In this document: one piece after another, positions 17,551 to 26,018 of the stretch
How positions within the stretch are numbered: the stretch's first letter is position 1
Layout: each line of letters starts with the position of its first letter
Source of the DNA: Azonexus sp.
GTDB lineage: Bacteria > Pseudomonadota > Gammaproteobacteria > Burkholderiales > Rhodocyclaceae
Assembly (NCBI GenBank): GCA_030691385.1
Contig: JAUYEI010000018.1
Coordinates: forward strand, 1-64,000
Direction: 5' to 3'
Length of the DNA: 64,000 bases
The notes under the pieces: model-generated
What the model saw: only the letters and a program-made list of their open reading frames with translations
What the model was told of the DNA's origin: nothing
Database searches by the model: none
Made by a program: the position numbers and the translations under genes

Positions 17551-19185
17551 ATGATGCCGACCTTCGGCAGCAGTCTGAAAGTGCGGATTGCCGTCGCATC
17601 GGTTCTGCTGTTTCTGGCCGGCATCAGCCTGATTACCTTCTTCGCCACCCGCATCCTGCACGACGACATGCAGGAGGTGCTGTCCAAACAGCAACTGACC
17701 ACGGTCAATTACATTGCCCGGGACATCGACGCCAAGGTCACATTGCGCCTGGAAAGCCTGAAGCGGGTTGCCCTGAACATGCCGGAAGCGCTGTTCAGCG
17801 ACCCAGCGGCGATGCAGACATGGCTGGAAGACCGCAAGGCCATCCATACCCTGTTTCCGATTGGGCTCATGGTCGTGCCGCCCGATGGCGGACCAACCAT
17901 CGGCGACGCCCCGCGTCTGAAAACACGGCCAAAATCCTTTGTCGACCGTGACTGGTTCATCGGTGCAACAACCACCCGCCAGCCCTTCATCAGCAAACCG
18001 CTGATCGCCCGGGCCACCGGCGAACCCGCGCTGGTCATCGCCATTCCCGTTTTCGACAGCCAACAAAAACTGCTCGGCATTCTGGCCGGCGTAACCCCGC
18101 TGGCCGCACCGGGTTTTCTTGACCTGATTCTCGGCACCAGCCCCGGCAAGGATGGCAGCTACCAGCTCATTGCCCCGCTGCATCGCCTCATTGTGCTCGC
18201 CTCGGAGCTCAATCGAGCCGTAACGCCGATGCCAAATATAGGCGATGACCCGATACTCGATGCTGCGGTCAACGGACAGCGCGGCATCAAAATCATTCGC
18301 AATGCACCCAATCAGGACGAACTGGTGGCCACCGCCGAAGTGCCGCTCGCCAACTGGCTGCTGATCGCCCGACAACCGACTGGCGAGGCCTTCGAACCGG
18401 TCTCTAACACGCTGCGCAACACGCTGCTGATCACGGCCCTGCTTTCATTGCCGAGCATCATCGTCTTGCTCGCCGTGCTCAATCGACTGCTCCAGCCGAT
18501 CGCGCTGCTCGCCCGCGAACTGCACGAAATGGCGGAAGGAAAACGCCCGATGCAACCGGTGGCAACCCATACCGCCGACGAAGTGGCCGATGTCGCCCAT
18601 AGCTTCAATCGCCTGCAGGACCGCCTGCTGGAGCAGGAGCAGCGTCTCGCCGAAATGGCGCACCATGACATGCTGACCGGCCTGCCGAATCGCCGGCTGA
18701 TTGACGAACGACTGGAAAACGAACTGCACCGCATCCAGCGCAACCAATTGGGACTGGCCCTGCTTTTTCTTGACCTTGATGGCTTCAAGCCGGTCAATGA
18801 CAAGCATGGTCATGGCATCGGCGACCGCGTGCTGGGTGAAATTGCCCACCGCCTGCAGGCCGCCGTTCGCGATGTGGATACCGTCGCCCGCCTCGGCGGC
18901 GATGAATTCCTGATCCTCCTCACCGATACCGAAAAGCCGCAGAAAGCCGCCGAGCGGGTTGCCCAGAAATGCATCGATGCGCTTGCCGAAGCGATCATCA
19001 TCAACGACCTGCAGATTCATGTCGGCGTTTCGATCGGCATTGCCGTCTGTGCCGGAGAGCAGGCCGGGACGACGACCGTCAAGCAACTGGTCAGCCAGGC
19101 CGACAGCGCGATGTACCGGGCCAAGGCGGAAGGCCGAAACCGCTATGTATTGCAGGCCTCGGCCGCCCCCTCAACAAATTCCTGA
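17551..19185 (+). CDS. Membrane diguanylate cyclase with periplasmic sensor domain
   Basis: A 544-residue c-di-GMP synthase. A first membrane helix (about 12-32) is followed by a ~250-residue periplasmic region resembling a double-Cache sensor (VDRDWFIGA, TGEPALVIAIPV). A second helix (about 290-312), a HAMP-like segment and the GGDEF domain complete it. The catalytic RLGGDEF is intact (GGDEF 449-453), and the product-inhibition site RDVD sits at 440-443, five residues before it, so the enzyme is probably active and feedback-controlled. It starts 12 bases after purD; hemF begins 9 bases after its stop. The sensed ligand is unknown. Confidence 0.92.
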   Translation: MMPTFGSSLKVRIAVASVLLFLAGISLITFFATRILHDDMQEVLSKQQLTTVNYIARDIDAKVTLRLESLKRVALNMPEALFSDPAAMQTWLEDRKAIHTLFPIGLMVVPPDGGPTIGDAPRLKTRPKSFVDRDWFIGATTTRQPFISKPLIARATGEPALVIAIPVFDSQQKLLGILAGVTPLAAPGFLDLILGTSPGKDGSYQLIAPLHRLIVLASELNRAVTPMPNIGDDPILDAAVNGQRGIKIIRNAPNQDELVATAEVPLANWLLIARQPTGEAFEPVSNTLRNTLLITALLSLPSIIVLLAVLNRLLQPIALLARELHEMAEGKRPMQPVATHTADEVADVAHSFNRLQDRLLEQEQRLAEMAHHDMLTGLPNRRLIDERLENELHRIQRNQLGLALLFLDLDGFKPVNDKHGHGIGDRVLGEIAHRLQAAVRDVDTVARLGGDEFLILLTDTEKPQKAAERVAQKCIDALAEAIIINDLQIHVGVSIGIAVCAGEQAGTTTVKQLVSQADSAMYRAKAEGRNRYVLQASAAPSTNS

Positions 19186-19194
19186 AAATATAAA

Positions 19195-20100
19195 ATGACC
19201 ATAGACACAGTCCAGGTGAAGACCTGTTTCACGGGCCTGCAAGCCCGCATCGTCGCCGAACTTGAAGCCTTCGACGGCCAGCCTTTCCGCACCGATTCCT
19301 GGGAGCGCCCGGAAGGCGGCGGCGGCATTTCGCGTTTGATCGAGGAAGGCAATTTTTTTGAACGCGGCGGCGTCAACTTCTCGCACGTCACCGGCCAGTC
19401 GCTGCCGGCCTCGGCCACCGCCGTCCGCCCGCAACTGGCCGGCCGCGCCTGGGAGGCGATGGGCGTTTCGCTGGTCCTCCATCCACGCAATCCGTATTGC
19501 CCGACGGCGCACATGAATGTGCGCTGCTTCGTCGCCCGCAAGGCAGGCGAAGAGGACGTCTGGTGGTTTGGCGGCGGCATGGACATGACGCCTTACTACG
19601 GTCAAACGGAGGATGTGGTCCATTTTCACCAGACCTGCAAGGATGCGCTGGCGCCGTTCGGCGACGAGGTCTATCCGAAATACAAGAAATGGTGCGACGA
19701 GTATTTTTTCCTGAAACACCGCAACGAACCGCGCGGCGTCGGCGGTGTGTTTTTCGACGACCTCAACGAAGGCGGTTTCGAGCGCTGCTTTGAACTAACC
19801 CGGTCGGTCGGCAATGCCTTCACCGAGGCCTACCTGCCGATGCTGGCCAAGCGTCGCGACACGCCTTACGGCGAGCGCGAACGCGATTTCCAGGCCTACC
19901 GCCGCGGACGTTACGTCGAGTTCAATCTGGTCTGGGACCGCGGCACACTGTTCGGCCTGCAATCGGGCGGGCGCACCGAGTCAATCCTGATGTCGATGCC
20001 GCCGATCGTCAAATGGCGCTACGACTGGCAGCCGGCAGCCGGCACGCCGGAAGCCGAACTCTACGAAGTATTTCTCAAGCCGCAGGACTGGGCGGTTTAG
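19195..20100 (+). CDS. hemF: Oxygen-dependent coproporphyrinogen-III oxidase
   Basis: HemF oxidatively decarboxylates coproporphyrinogen III to protoporphyrinogen IX in aerobic haem synthesis. The 301-residue protein has the expected length and motifs: [33 protein letters not shown], the conserved [16 protein letters not shown] and [12 protein letters not shown]. It starts just after the diguanylate cyclase. The hemY-hemX-hemD-hemC group converges on it from the other strand. Confidence 0.97.
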   Translation: MTIDTVQVKTCFTGLQARIVAELEAFDGQPFRTDSWERPEGGGGISRLIEEGNFFERGGVNFSHVTGQSLPASATAVRPQLAGRAWEAMGVSLVLHPRNPYCPTAHMNVRCFVARKAGEEDVWWFGGGMDMTPYYGQTEDVVHFHQTCKDALAPFGDEVYPKYKKWCDEYFFLKHRNEPRGVGGVFFDDLNEGGFERCFELTRSVGNAFTEAYLPMLAKRRDTPYGERERDFQAYRRGRYVEFNLVWDRGTLFGLQSGGRTESILMSMPPIVKWRYDWQPAAGTPEAELYEVFLKPQDWAV

Positions 20101-20142
20101 TTGTTAGTCGGGCGTAGTGAGTTGTTAGCTAAAAACCAGCAA
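20101..20142. repeat. TAGT-rich spacer between hemF and hemY
   Basis: Words GTTAGTCGGG and GAGTTGTTAGC resemble the dyad spacers at 7117 and 16163. It joins two convergent genes, and no standard terminator hairpin is seen. Confidence 0.4.
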
Positions 20143-21327
20143 CTACCGACTATCAAGCAGCGCGCTGGCCCGGTAGTGCTTGTTGGCTTCTTCGGTCCGT
20201 TCGAGCTGGTCGAAAAGCCGGGCCAGTTCGAGATGGGCCTGCAGCGACGGTTCAACCGACAGCGAAGCCTCCAGATAACTTTGTGCCTTGCCCCACAGGC
20301 GCAGGCGGATGCACATGCGGCCCAGCGCCTTGAGCAGGCGGGCATCGTCGGGGTGCTGGCGTAACCAGCCCTCGGCCTTGGCGATGCGGGCGGTCTGCTC
20401 GCTGTTGCTCAAGCGGCCGTAAATGGCCACCAGCTCGGGTTGCCATTCTTCATTCTTCGCGGCGTCAAGCACGGATTCGATCAGTTTCTGTACCTCGGCC
20501 TCGCCCCCCAGCGCAACCAGTGCCCGCGCCGCAGCGAGGACGACGCGACGACCGCGTTCCTCTACCGGCATCGAACGCAAATATGTAGTCAGTTTGCCCT
20601 GATCGGCTACCCGTTTGGCAATATTGCCAAGATGGGCCTGCGTGCGGACTTCGCTGACCACCTCAAGCGGCAGCGCATCGCGCTTGACTAGCTGGCGGGC
20701 CAGCTTGAGCACGCCATCCCAATCGCCGACGCCCTGACGGGCGCGCAACTCGAGACGTAACGCGGCGATGTGGCGGCCCTGCTTGCCTTGCAGTTTTTCG
20801 AGAGCGGCCAGTGCGACATCAAAACGACGCGCCTCGTTGGCCATTTCGGCATCAAGCATGAGCGTTGCCGCCTCGGTGCGCGGGTCGTCGGTCTTGGCAT
20901 GCTCCAGCCAGTATTGCTGCTTTTCCGGCTCGCGCATGCGCTGGGCGGCGCGGGCAGCGATCAGCGCCGAGAGACCGGGAGCCGTACCGGCGCCGTGGGC
21001 TTCGCTGGCCTTTTTGAGCGCCTGGCCGAAACGACCTTCGAAGAGAAGACGCACAGCGTCCTGAAAAACCAGCCCGGCACTTTCGCGCTGGCGCTGGGCG
21101 CGGTATTCACGCACCCGCTTCGGCAAGCCGAAGGTCACCGCCAGAGCCCGCATTCCTGCATAGAGCACGAAGAAAAGGGCGAGCAGCGCGATGATAAAGA
21201 GATTGAGCGAAATCTCGGCCCGCCACGGCGGGAAAACCACCAGCACGTAGCCGTCGTTGTAGCGGGCGCCTAGCGCGACGGCGACAGCCAGCCCGCACAG
21301 GGCGACAATCCAGAACAGCCCTCTCAC
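20143..21327 (-). CDS. hemY: HemY: TPR protein of the haem-synthesis operon
   Basis: A 394-residue inner-membrane protein with two N-terminal hydrophobic segments (VALCGLAVAVALGA and FIIALLALFFVLYAGM) and a cytoplasmic tail of tetratricopeptide-like repeats ending in SYLEASLSVEPSLQAHLELARLF-type helices. This is the proteobacterial HemY, unrelated to protoporphyrinogen oxidase; it is implicated in haem-pathway protein interactions. It starts with GTG overlapping the hemX stop by four bases. Confidence 0.92.
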   Translation of the reverse strand: MRGLFWIVALCGLAVAVALGARYNDGYVLVVFPPWRAEISLNLFIIALLALFFVLYAGMRALAVTFGLPKRVREYRAQRQRESAGLVFQDAVRLLFEGRFGQALKKASEAHGAGTAPGLSALIAARAAQRMREPEKQQYWLEHAKTDDPRTEAATLMLDAEMANEARRFDVALAALEKLQGKQGRHIAALRLELRARQGVGDWDGVLKLARQLVKRDALPLEVVSEVRTQAHLGNIAKRVADQGKLTTYLRSMPVEERGRRVVLAAARALVALGGEAEVQKLIESVLDAAKNEEWQPELVAIYGRLSNSEQTARIAKAEGWLRQHPDDARLLKALGRMCIRLRLWGKAQSYLEASLSVEPSLQAHLELARLFDQLERTEEANKHYRASALLDSR

Positions 21328-22364
21328 CGCTTTTCCTTGCCCGGACGCAGGTTGCGCAAGGCCGCCTGAGTTTCATTGAGAGTCGGCAGCTCGACGTTGA
21401 TTTCGCTTGCCGTCATCTGACGCAACGTGGTCTGGGCCGTCTGCACAGCCTTGTCGTTGGCCTCGAAATGGCGGGTCAGCATGTCCTGGGCGACTTTGAG
21501 TTCGTTGCGGTAAGTCCATTGATCGCGTGCGAACAAGGCGAGCCTGGCGTTGAGCAGGCGCAGCTTGAGATTTTCACGGAGCAGGTAGCCCTGGCCGGGC
21601 GCCAGCAGCGCCGCGTCCTCGCGGTCGAAGCGCTGGATGCGAATCAGCCCCTTCATTTCCTGCCAGATGGCGCCGCCGGTGCGCTGCCACCACGACTGTG
21701 CGGCCGCCGGTTTTTCATTTTCGGCCTTTTTTTCCGGTCGACCGTAGGAAACGAGCGGCAGCTTGTCGACGCCGACCAGAACCTGTTCCAGACGCAGGCT
21801 GATGCCCGGCATGTCGACAAAAGGCAGGGCATTGAGGCGGGCCAGATCCTTGGCCAGCGCCTTGCGCAAGGTCAGGTGGGCCGGACGGTCGAGGCGGGCC
21901 AGTTGGGCGTCGGCAGTTTGCAGTGCGAGCACGGCAACCGGCAGATTACCGGCCAGTTGCAGTTGCTGTCCGGCCAGGATGATGGCCTGTTCGACTTCGA
22001 GCAGGGTGATCTCTTCGCGACTACGGGCGATGTCCTGATAGAGCGCCTGCAGGGTCGTGGACTGGGACTGGAATTCGGCAATCTTGCCATCGACGGCGCC
22101 GAGGCGGGCCTGCAGCGCTTCGACCTGTTCGCGCGACTGCTTCTGGGCGCCGCGATCTTCCTTGTGGCCGGTGTCGAACTCGGCCAGTTTCTGGCTGACT
22201 TGCTGCTGGACATCAAGCAGCTTCTGGCGGGTTTCGAACCACTGCCAGGCAGCCAGCGCCAGCGCAGCAATCGCCACGAACAGCCACGGGCTGGTCCGCT
22301 TGGCGCGCGGCGCCGGGAGATAGGGCATGGTCGACGGGGAGGGATTTTCGTTTTCGGGCATCAT
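21324..22364 (-). CDS. hemX: HemX-family membrane protein
   Basis: A 346-residue membrane-anchored protein of the HemX family, called 'uroporphyrin-III C-methyltransferase-like' although it has no methyltransferase motifs. One transmembrane helix (SPWLFVAIAALALAAW) is followed by a coiled coil (about 45-110, rich in Q, E, K) and a C-terminal domain. The start ATG at 22364 overlaps the hemD stop by four bases; an upstream TTG in frame is less likely. The dispersed-repeat copy at 21711-21750 is read here in the antisense direction, in a low-complexity stretch (GRPEKKAENEKP) where homologues vary. Confidence 0.9.
   Translation of the reverse strand: MMPENENPSPSTMPYLPAPRAKRTSPWLFVAIAALALAAWQWFETRQKLLDVQQQVSQKLAEFDTGHKEDRGAQKQSREQVEALQARLGAVDGKIAEFQSQSTTLQALYQDIARSREEITLLEVEQAIILAGQQLQLAGNLPVAVLALQTADAQLARLDRPAHLTLRKALAKDLARLNALPFVDMPGISLRLEQVLVGVDKLPLVSYGRPEKKAENEKPAAAQSWWQRTGGAIWQEMKGLIRIQRFDREDAALLAPGQGYLLRENLKLRLLNARLALFARDQWTYRNELKVAQDMLTRHFEANDKAVQTAQTTLRQMTASEINVELPTLNETQAALRNLRPGKEKR
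21711..21750 (+). repeat. Short dispersed repeat, copy 4 (inside hemX, antisense)
   Basis: Reads ATTTTCGGCC, a T-run, CCGGTCGACCGTAGG on the plus strand, with two changes from the core. hemX reads it in the opposite direction, so both orientations are tolerated in coding DNA. Confidence 0.6.
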
Positions 22365-23149
22365 GCCGGCCAATTATAAGCAACTAAGCCGGCGAGGATG
22401 CCGGCGTCGGCTGCTTCGGTGAGGAGAATGTTGCTTAAACCCAAAGCCCGGGCGTTTTCGGCGATGCGGGCGTGGGGGACGAAAAGCGGCGTCTTTTGCA
22501 GGAAGGCACGGCCTTCGGCGTCGAGCCGATCGACCAGATAGCGCAGGCCTTCGCTGCTCGACACGGTCAGCGCATCGAGGCGGCCGGCCCGCCATGCGGC
22601 CATCAGCGGCGCCATGCCGGCGGATGGCCCGGAACGGCGGTAGCAGGTGATGCAATCGACCGTCGCGCCGCGTTCGCGCAAGGTTTCGGCGAGCAGTTCG
22701 CGACCGCCATCGCCGCGGAAGATGGCGACACGTTTGCCCGTGACGCGCTCGGCAGCGAGCTCAGGCAATTCGAGCAGGGCTTCGGAATCGAAACGCTCGG
22801 TTGGAGCAATGCAGCCATGAATGCCGCGCTCGGCCAGCACTTTGACTGTGCCCTGACCGACTGCGGCGGGAATCAGGGATTCAGGCCAGGCTCGCTGCGC
22901 CAGCAAAACCGGCAGCGCGTGATCGGCGGCGTTCGGGCTGATGAACACGGCCAAGGCATATTCGCCCAGCCGGGCAGCCGCTTCGGCCAGCGGTCGCGAA
23001 TCGGCGGCCGGCGATATTTCAAGCAGCGGGAAAATCAGCGGCGTGCCGCCAGCGGCAACGATCGCCTCGGCCAGCGGCGCAGCCTGCGCCTGCGGCCGGG
23101 TGACGACGATGGTTCGGCCGGCGAGCGGGCCGCCAGTGCGGTGTTGCAT
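22361..23149 (-). CDS. hemD: Uroporphyrinogen-III synthase
   Basis: HemD closes and inverts hydroxymethylbilane to uroporphyrinogen III. The 262-residue protein starts MQHRTGGPLAGRTIVVTRPQAQAAPLA; it has the weak but typical family pattern (FISPNAADHAL, VGQGTVKVLAERG, RGDGGRELLAETLRERGA, TVSSSEGLRYLVD). An in-frame upstream extension runs into a palindromic repeat, and the arm of that repeat covers the first codons. It lies between hemC and hemX. Confidence 0.9.
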   Translation of the reverse strand: MQHRTGGPLAGRTIVVTRPQAQAAPLAEAIVAAGGTPLIFPLLEISPAADSRPLAEAAARLGEYALAVFISPNAADHALPVLLAQRAWPESLIPAAVGQGTVKVLAERGIHGCIAPTERFDSEALLELPELAAERVTGKRVAIFRGDGGRELLAETLRERGATVDCITCYRRSGPSAGMAPLMAAWRAGRLDALTVSSSEGLRYLVDRLDAEGRAFLQKTPLFVPHARIAENARALGLSNILLTEAADAGILAGLVAYNWPA

Positions 23150-23297
23150 GCTATGAGGCACCTGATAAAACCGATGCATTTGGCCTCGTGGCAAGGCGCA
23201 AACCGCAGCGATACCCGGAGGTATCGCGAGGATTTGCAACGCGGCCACGGGGGCAAAGGCGCGGTTTTATGGTCCGAATAGCGTGCAACACCGCACT
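23135..23297. repeat. Nested-palindrome element, copy B (hemC-hemD gap)
   Basis: The arms 23135-23173 and 23262-23297 are inverted repeats of about 36 bases (AGTGCGGTGTTGCA at both outer ends). The inner hairpin is GCGATACC...GGTATCGC, preceded by GGCGCAAACC. Relative to the other copies several stem bases differ on both sides so that pairing is kept. The element fills almost all of the hemC-hemD spacer, and its left arm includes the hemD start. Confidence 0.8.
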
Positions 23298-23301
23298 CAG
23301 C

Positions 23302-24237
23302 TCATTTGCAGTGCGCGAGTTTCTCGAGGATCGCGTCGGCGCCCTTGGCCCGCAGTTCGGCTGCCAGTTGCAGGCCGAGCGCTTCGTCGTCAGCCGGATT
23401 ACCGCGCAGTTCGGCGCTGACCACTTCCTTGCCGTCAGCCGTCGCAACAAAGCCGCGCAGCCAGAGCTGGCCGTTTTCGATGATCGCGTAGCCGCCCAGC
23501 GGCACCTGGCAGCTACCGCCGAGGGCACGCGAGAAGGCGCGTTCGGCCTTGACGCAGTGCGCCGTTTCCGGATCGTTGAGCGGCGCGACAATGTCGGCCA
23601 TATCGGCAGCCCCATCGATCAGCTCTATGCCCAGCGCGCCCTGACCGGGCGCCGGCAGCGACTGTTCCGCGGTCAACACGGATTTGATGCGACTTTCCAT
23701 ACCGAGGCGGATCAGGCCGGCCGCCGCCAGAATGATCGCGTCGTATTCACCGGCATCGAGTTTCTTCAAACGGGTGTCGAGGTTGCCGCGCAGGCTCTTG
23801 ATGACGAGCTGCGGATACTTGGCGCGCAGGATGGATTCACGACGCAGGCTCGAGGTGCCGACAATGGCGCCGGGCGGCAGATCGTCCAGCTCGTTGTACC
23901 TGTTCGAGACGAAGGCATCGCGCGGATTTTCGCGGGCCGAGATGGCGGCCAGCACGAAGCCTTCCGGCATGACCATCGGCACGTCCTTCATCGAATGCAC
24001 GGCGAGGTGGGCCTTGCCTTCCTGCATGGCAACTTCGAGCTCCTTGATGAACAGGCCCTTGCCGCCGATTTCGGCGAGCGGCCGGTCAAGGATCTGATCG
24101 CCCTTGGTGGTCATGCCGAGAATGACAACTTCAACCCCGGGATTTAAACTCGATAAGCGATCTCTGACATGCACCGCCTGCCACATGGCCAGACGGGATT
24201 CGCGGGAGGCAATGACAATCTTCGAAGGACGGGACAT
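23302..24237 (-). CDS. hemC: Hydroxymethylbilane synthase (porphobilinogen deaminase)
   Basis: HemC polymerises four porphobilinogens into hydroxymethylbilane on a dipyrromethane cofactor. The start ATG at 24237 gives 311 residues, beginning [17 protein letters not shown], which matches the family; the open frame continues upstream without similarity. It has the conserved [24 protein letters not shown] and the cofactor cysteine in [12 protein letters not shown]. The start codon overlaps the divergent thioredoxin-like gene by two bases, so the two promoters must lie inside each other's coding DNA. Confidence 0.96.
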   Translation of the reverse strand: MSRPSKIVIASRESRLAMWQAVHVRDRLSSLNPGVEVVILGMTTKGDQILDRPLAEIGGKGLFIKELEVAMQEGKAHLAVHSMKDVPMVMPEGFVLAAISARENPRDAFVSNRYNELDDLPPGAIVGTSSLRRESILRAKYPQLVIKSLRGNLDTRLKKLDAGEYDAIILAAAGLIRLGMESRIKSVLTAEQSLPAPGQGALGIELIDGAADMADIVAPLNDPETAHCVKAERAFSRALGGSCQVPLGGYAIIENGQLWLRGFVATADGKEVVSAELRGNPADDEALGLQLAAELRAKGADAILEKLAHCK

Positions 24238-24718
24238 GGGCAGGCAATGGGCAGGGCTTTTGGGAGGGCTGATTCTAGCATGGCTGGCCGCACCATCCCT
24301 GGGCGCGACCGACCTGCCGGCCGCCATCGACCTGCGCGCCGAGTCGGCGCAGGCGGCCAGGGCCGGCGGCCCGCTGATCGTCATCTACAGCCGCCAGGAC
24401 TGCAAATACTGCGAAGCCGTCAAACGCGACTACCTCAAGCCGCTCGCCGCCAACCCGCGCTTCCGCGACCGCGTGGTCATCCGGCAGATCAATCAGGACG
24501 GCGAAACGCAGGCGCTCACCGACTTCAGGGGTGGCACCACGACGCACGCTCGCGTCGCCAGCGCCGAGAAGGTCAAGCTGGTGCCGGTCGTCGCCTTCTA
24601 TGGCCCGGATGGCCGCCAGTTGGCCAGCCCTATCGTTGGCGCCCGGCTGCCTGACTTTTACCAGAGCTATCTCGAAGATGCCGTCGAGCTATCGGCCCGC
24701 GCCCTGAAAAAGCCATGA
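24236..24718 (+). CDS. Exported thioredoxin-fold protein
   Basis: A 160-residue product with a signal peptide ([18 protein letters not shown]) and a thioredoxin-like domain with the redox motif CKYC ([16 protein letters not shown]). The residues [14 protein letters not shown] correspond to the cis-proline region of such folds. It resembles SoxW-like or thioredoxin_2 proteins; the partner is unknown. The start overlaps the divergent hemC start, and its stop overlaps the next gene by four bases. Confidence 0.8.
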   Translation: MGRQWAGLLGGLILAWLAAPSLGATDLPAAIDLRAESAQAARAGGPLIVIYSRQDCKYCEAVKRDYLKPLAANPRFRDRVVIRQINQDGETQALTDFRGGTTTHARVASAEKVKLVPVVAFYGPDGRQLASPIVGARLPDFYQSYLEDAVELSARALKKP

Positions 24719-25320
24719 GCGAAGCCATCAAGCCAGCGGAGCAGCGCCCGGAACACCCGGATTTCTGGTGCAAGCGCTTCGGCGAGGGCGTCACGCCGTG
24801 GGATGCCGGCAAGGTGCCGGATGCCTTTGCCGACTTCATCGCCCGCCAGCCGGCGCCGCTCAAGACGCTGATCCCCGGCTGCGGCAGCGCCTGGGAAGCG
24901 GTCCATCTGGCCGAACTCGGCTGGCCGGCCACCGCGCTGGACTTCTCGCCAGCCGCCATCGAGACGGCGCGCAAAATTCTCGGCAATGCCCCGGTCGATT
25001 TGCTCTGCGCCGATTTTTTCACCTTCTTCCCGGCCCGGCCGGTCGAACTGATCTACGAACGCGCCTTCCTCTGCGCCCTGCCGCGCAAGCTGTGGGCCGA
25101 CTGGGGCCGGCGCGTTGCCGAACTACTGCAGCCGGGCGGCCGGCTGGCCGGCTTTTTCTTCCTGTGCGACCAGCCGAAAGGCCCGCCTTTCGGCATCCTG
25201 CCCGGGCAACTGGCCGAATTACTCGCTTCAAATTTTGAACTGATCGAGGATGCCGCCGTCGACGATTCAATCCCGGTCTTCGCCGGTCGCGAACGCTGGC
25301 AGGTCTGGCAACGGCGTTAA
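24715..25320 (+). CDS. TPMT-family SAM-dependent methyltransferase
   Basis: A 201-residue class I methyltransferase of the thiopurine S-methyltransferase family. FWCKRFGEGVTPWDAGKVP, typical of the family's start, is followed by the SAM-binding loop IPGCGSAWEAVHLAELG and the acidic ALDFSPAAIETA. The bacterial members are known to act on small thiols, selenium or tellurium compounds or halides; the substrate here is unknown. It is coupled to the upstream thioredoxin-like gene by a four-base overlap. Confidence 0.85.
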   Translation: MSEAIKPAEQRPEHPDFWCKRFGEGVTPWDAGKVPDAFADFIARQPAPLKTLIPGCGSAWEAVHLAELGWPATALDFSPAAIETARKILGNAPVDLLCADFFTFFPARPVELIYERAFLCALPRKLWADWGRRVAELLQPGGRLAGFFFLCDQPKGPPFGILPGQLAELLASNFELIEDAAVDDSIPVFAGRERWQVWQRR

Positions 25321-25437
25321 TTCGCCGAAAAACAGGCCGCCACGCGGCCCATCAACTTACAATTTGTTTCAGGTCGCCGCGTCATCGCGACGACGATTCA
25401 CCGCGTTATTCAGCCACACCCCAACGAGGAACACACC

Positions 25438-25926
25438 ATGAAACGTATCCTGATGGCGATGGCCATGACCATCGCCGCCGTTACACTAAGCGCCCCCGCC
25501 GCCGCCCAGGTTTCGATCAATATCGGCCAGCCCGGCTTCTACGGCCGGCTCGACATCGGCGGCTTCCCGCCCCCGCCCCTGCTCTATCCGGAACCGATGA
25601 TGATCCAGCGGGTGCCGGTCGGCCGCCCGCCGCTCTATCTGCACGTTCCGCCCGGCCACGCCAAGCACTGGGGCAAGCATTGCCATCGCTATCGCGCCTG
25701 CGGCGAACGTGTCTATTTCGTGCAGGACAACTGGTACCAGCAGGAATACGCCCCGCGCTACCGCGAACGGCACGGCCACCGCGACGACCGTCATGACGGC
25801 TACCGCGACGACCATCGCCGTGACCACCGGCACGACTACCGCGACGATCATCGCGGCCGGGATCGCCACGACGACCGCGGTCGCGGACGCGGTGACGACC
25901 GTGGCCATGGCCGCGGCCGCGACTAG
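25438..25926 (+). CDS. Exported Arg/Asp/His-rich protein, function unknown
   Basis: A 162-residue protein with a clear signal peptide (MKRILMAMAMTIAAVTLSAPAAA). A proline-rich middle (PPPPLLYPEP, VGRPPLYLHVPPGHAKHWGKHC) leads to CGERVYFVQDNWYQQEYAPRYRE, which looks conserved. The last ~55 residues are almost only Arg, Asp, His and Gly in a DDRHDGYRDD pattern. Such tails can bind metals or polyanions, but nothing here shows what they bind. A ribosome-binding site AACGAGGAACACACC precedes the ATG. Confidence 0.75.
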   Translation: MKRILMAMAMTIAAVTLSAPAAAQVSINIGQPGFYGRLDIGGFPPPPLLYPEPMMIQRVPVGRPPLYLHVPPGHAKHWGKHCHRYRACGERVYFVQDNWYQQEYAPRYRERHGHRDDRHDGYRDDHRRDHRHDYRDDHRGRDRHDDRGRGRGDDRGHGRGRD

Positions 25927-26018
25927 CCGCCCCCGACTGCCCGCCCACCGCTTGCCTGGCAGGTTGTGGGCAGCGGTTTGACGTATCATCGGCAGTCTCC
26001 CCGACTGCCTGTCAAACC

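Noticed and set aside
17925-17955. Partial match to the repeat core in the diguanylate cyclase gene
   Set aside because: Only GACCGTG and a few flanking bases agree; the residues VDRDWF are normal for Cache domains.
16267-18375. 702-codon minus-strand frame opposite purD and the diguanylate cyclase
   Set aside because: Antisense shadow crossing two well-supported genes, no recognisable domain.
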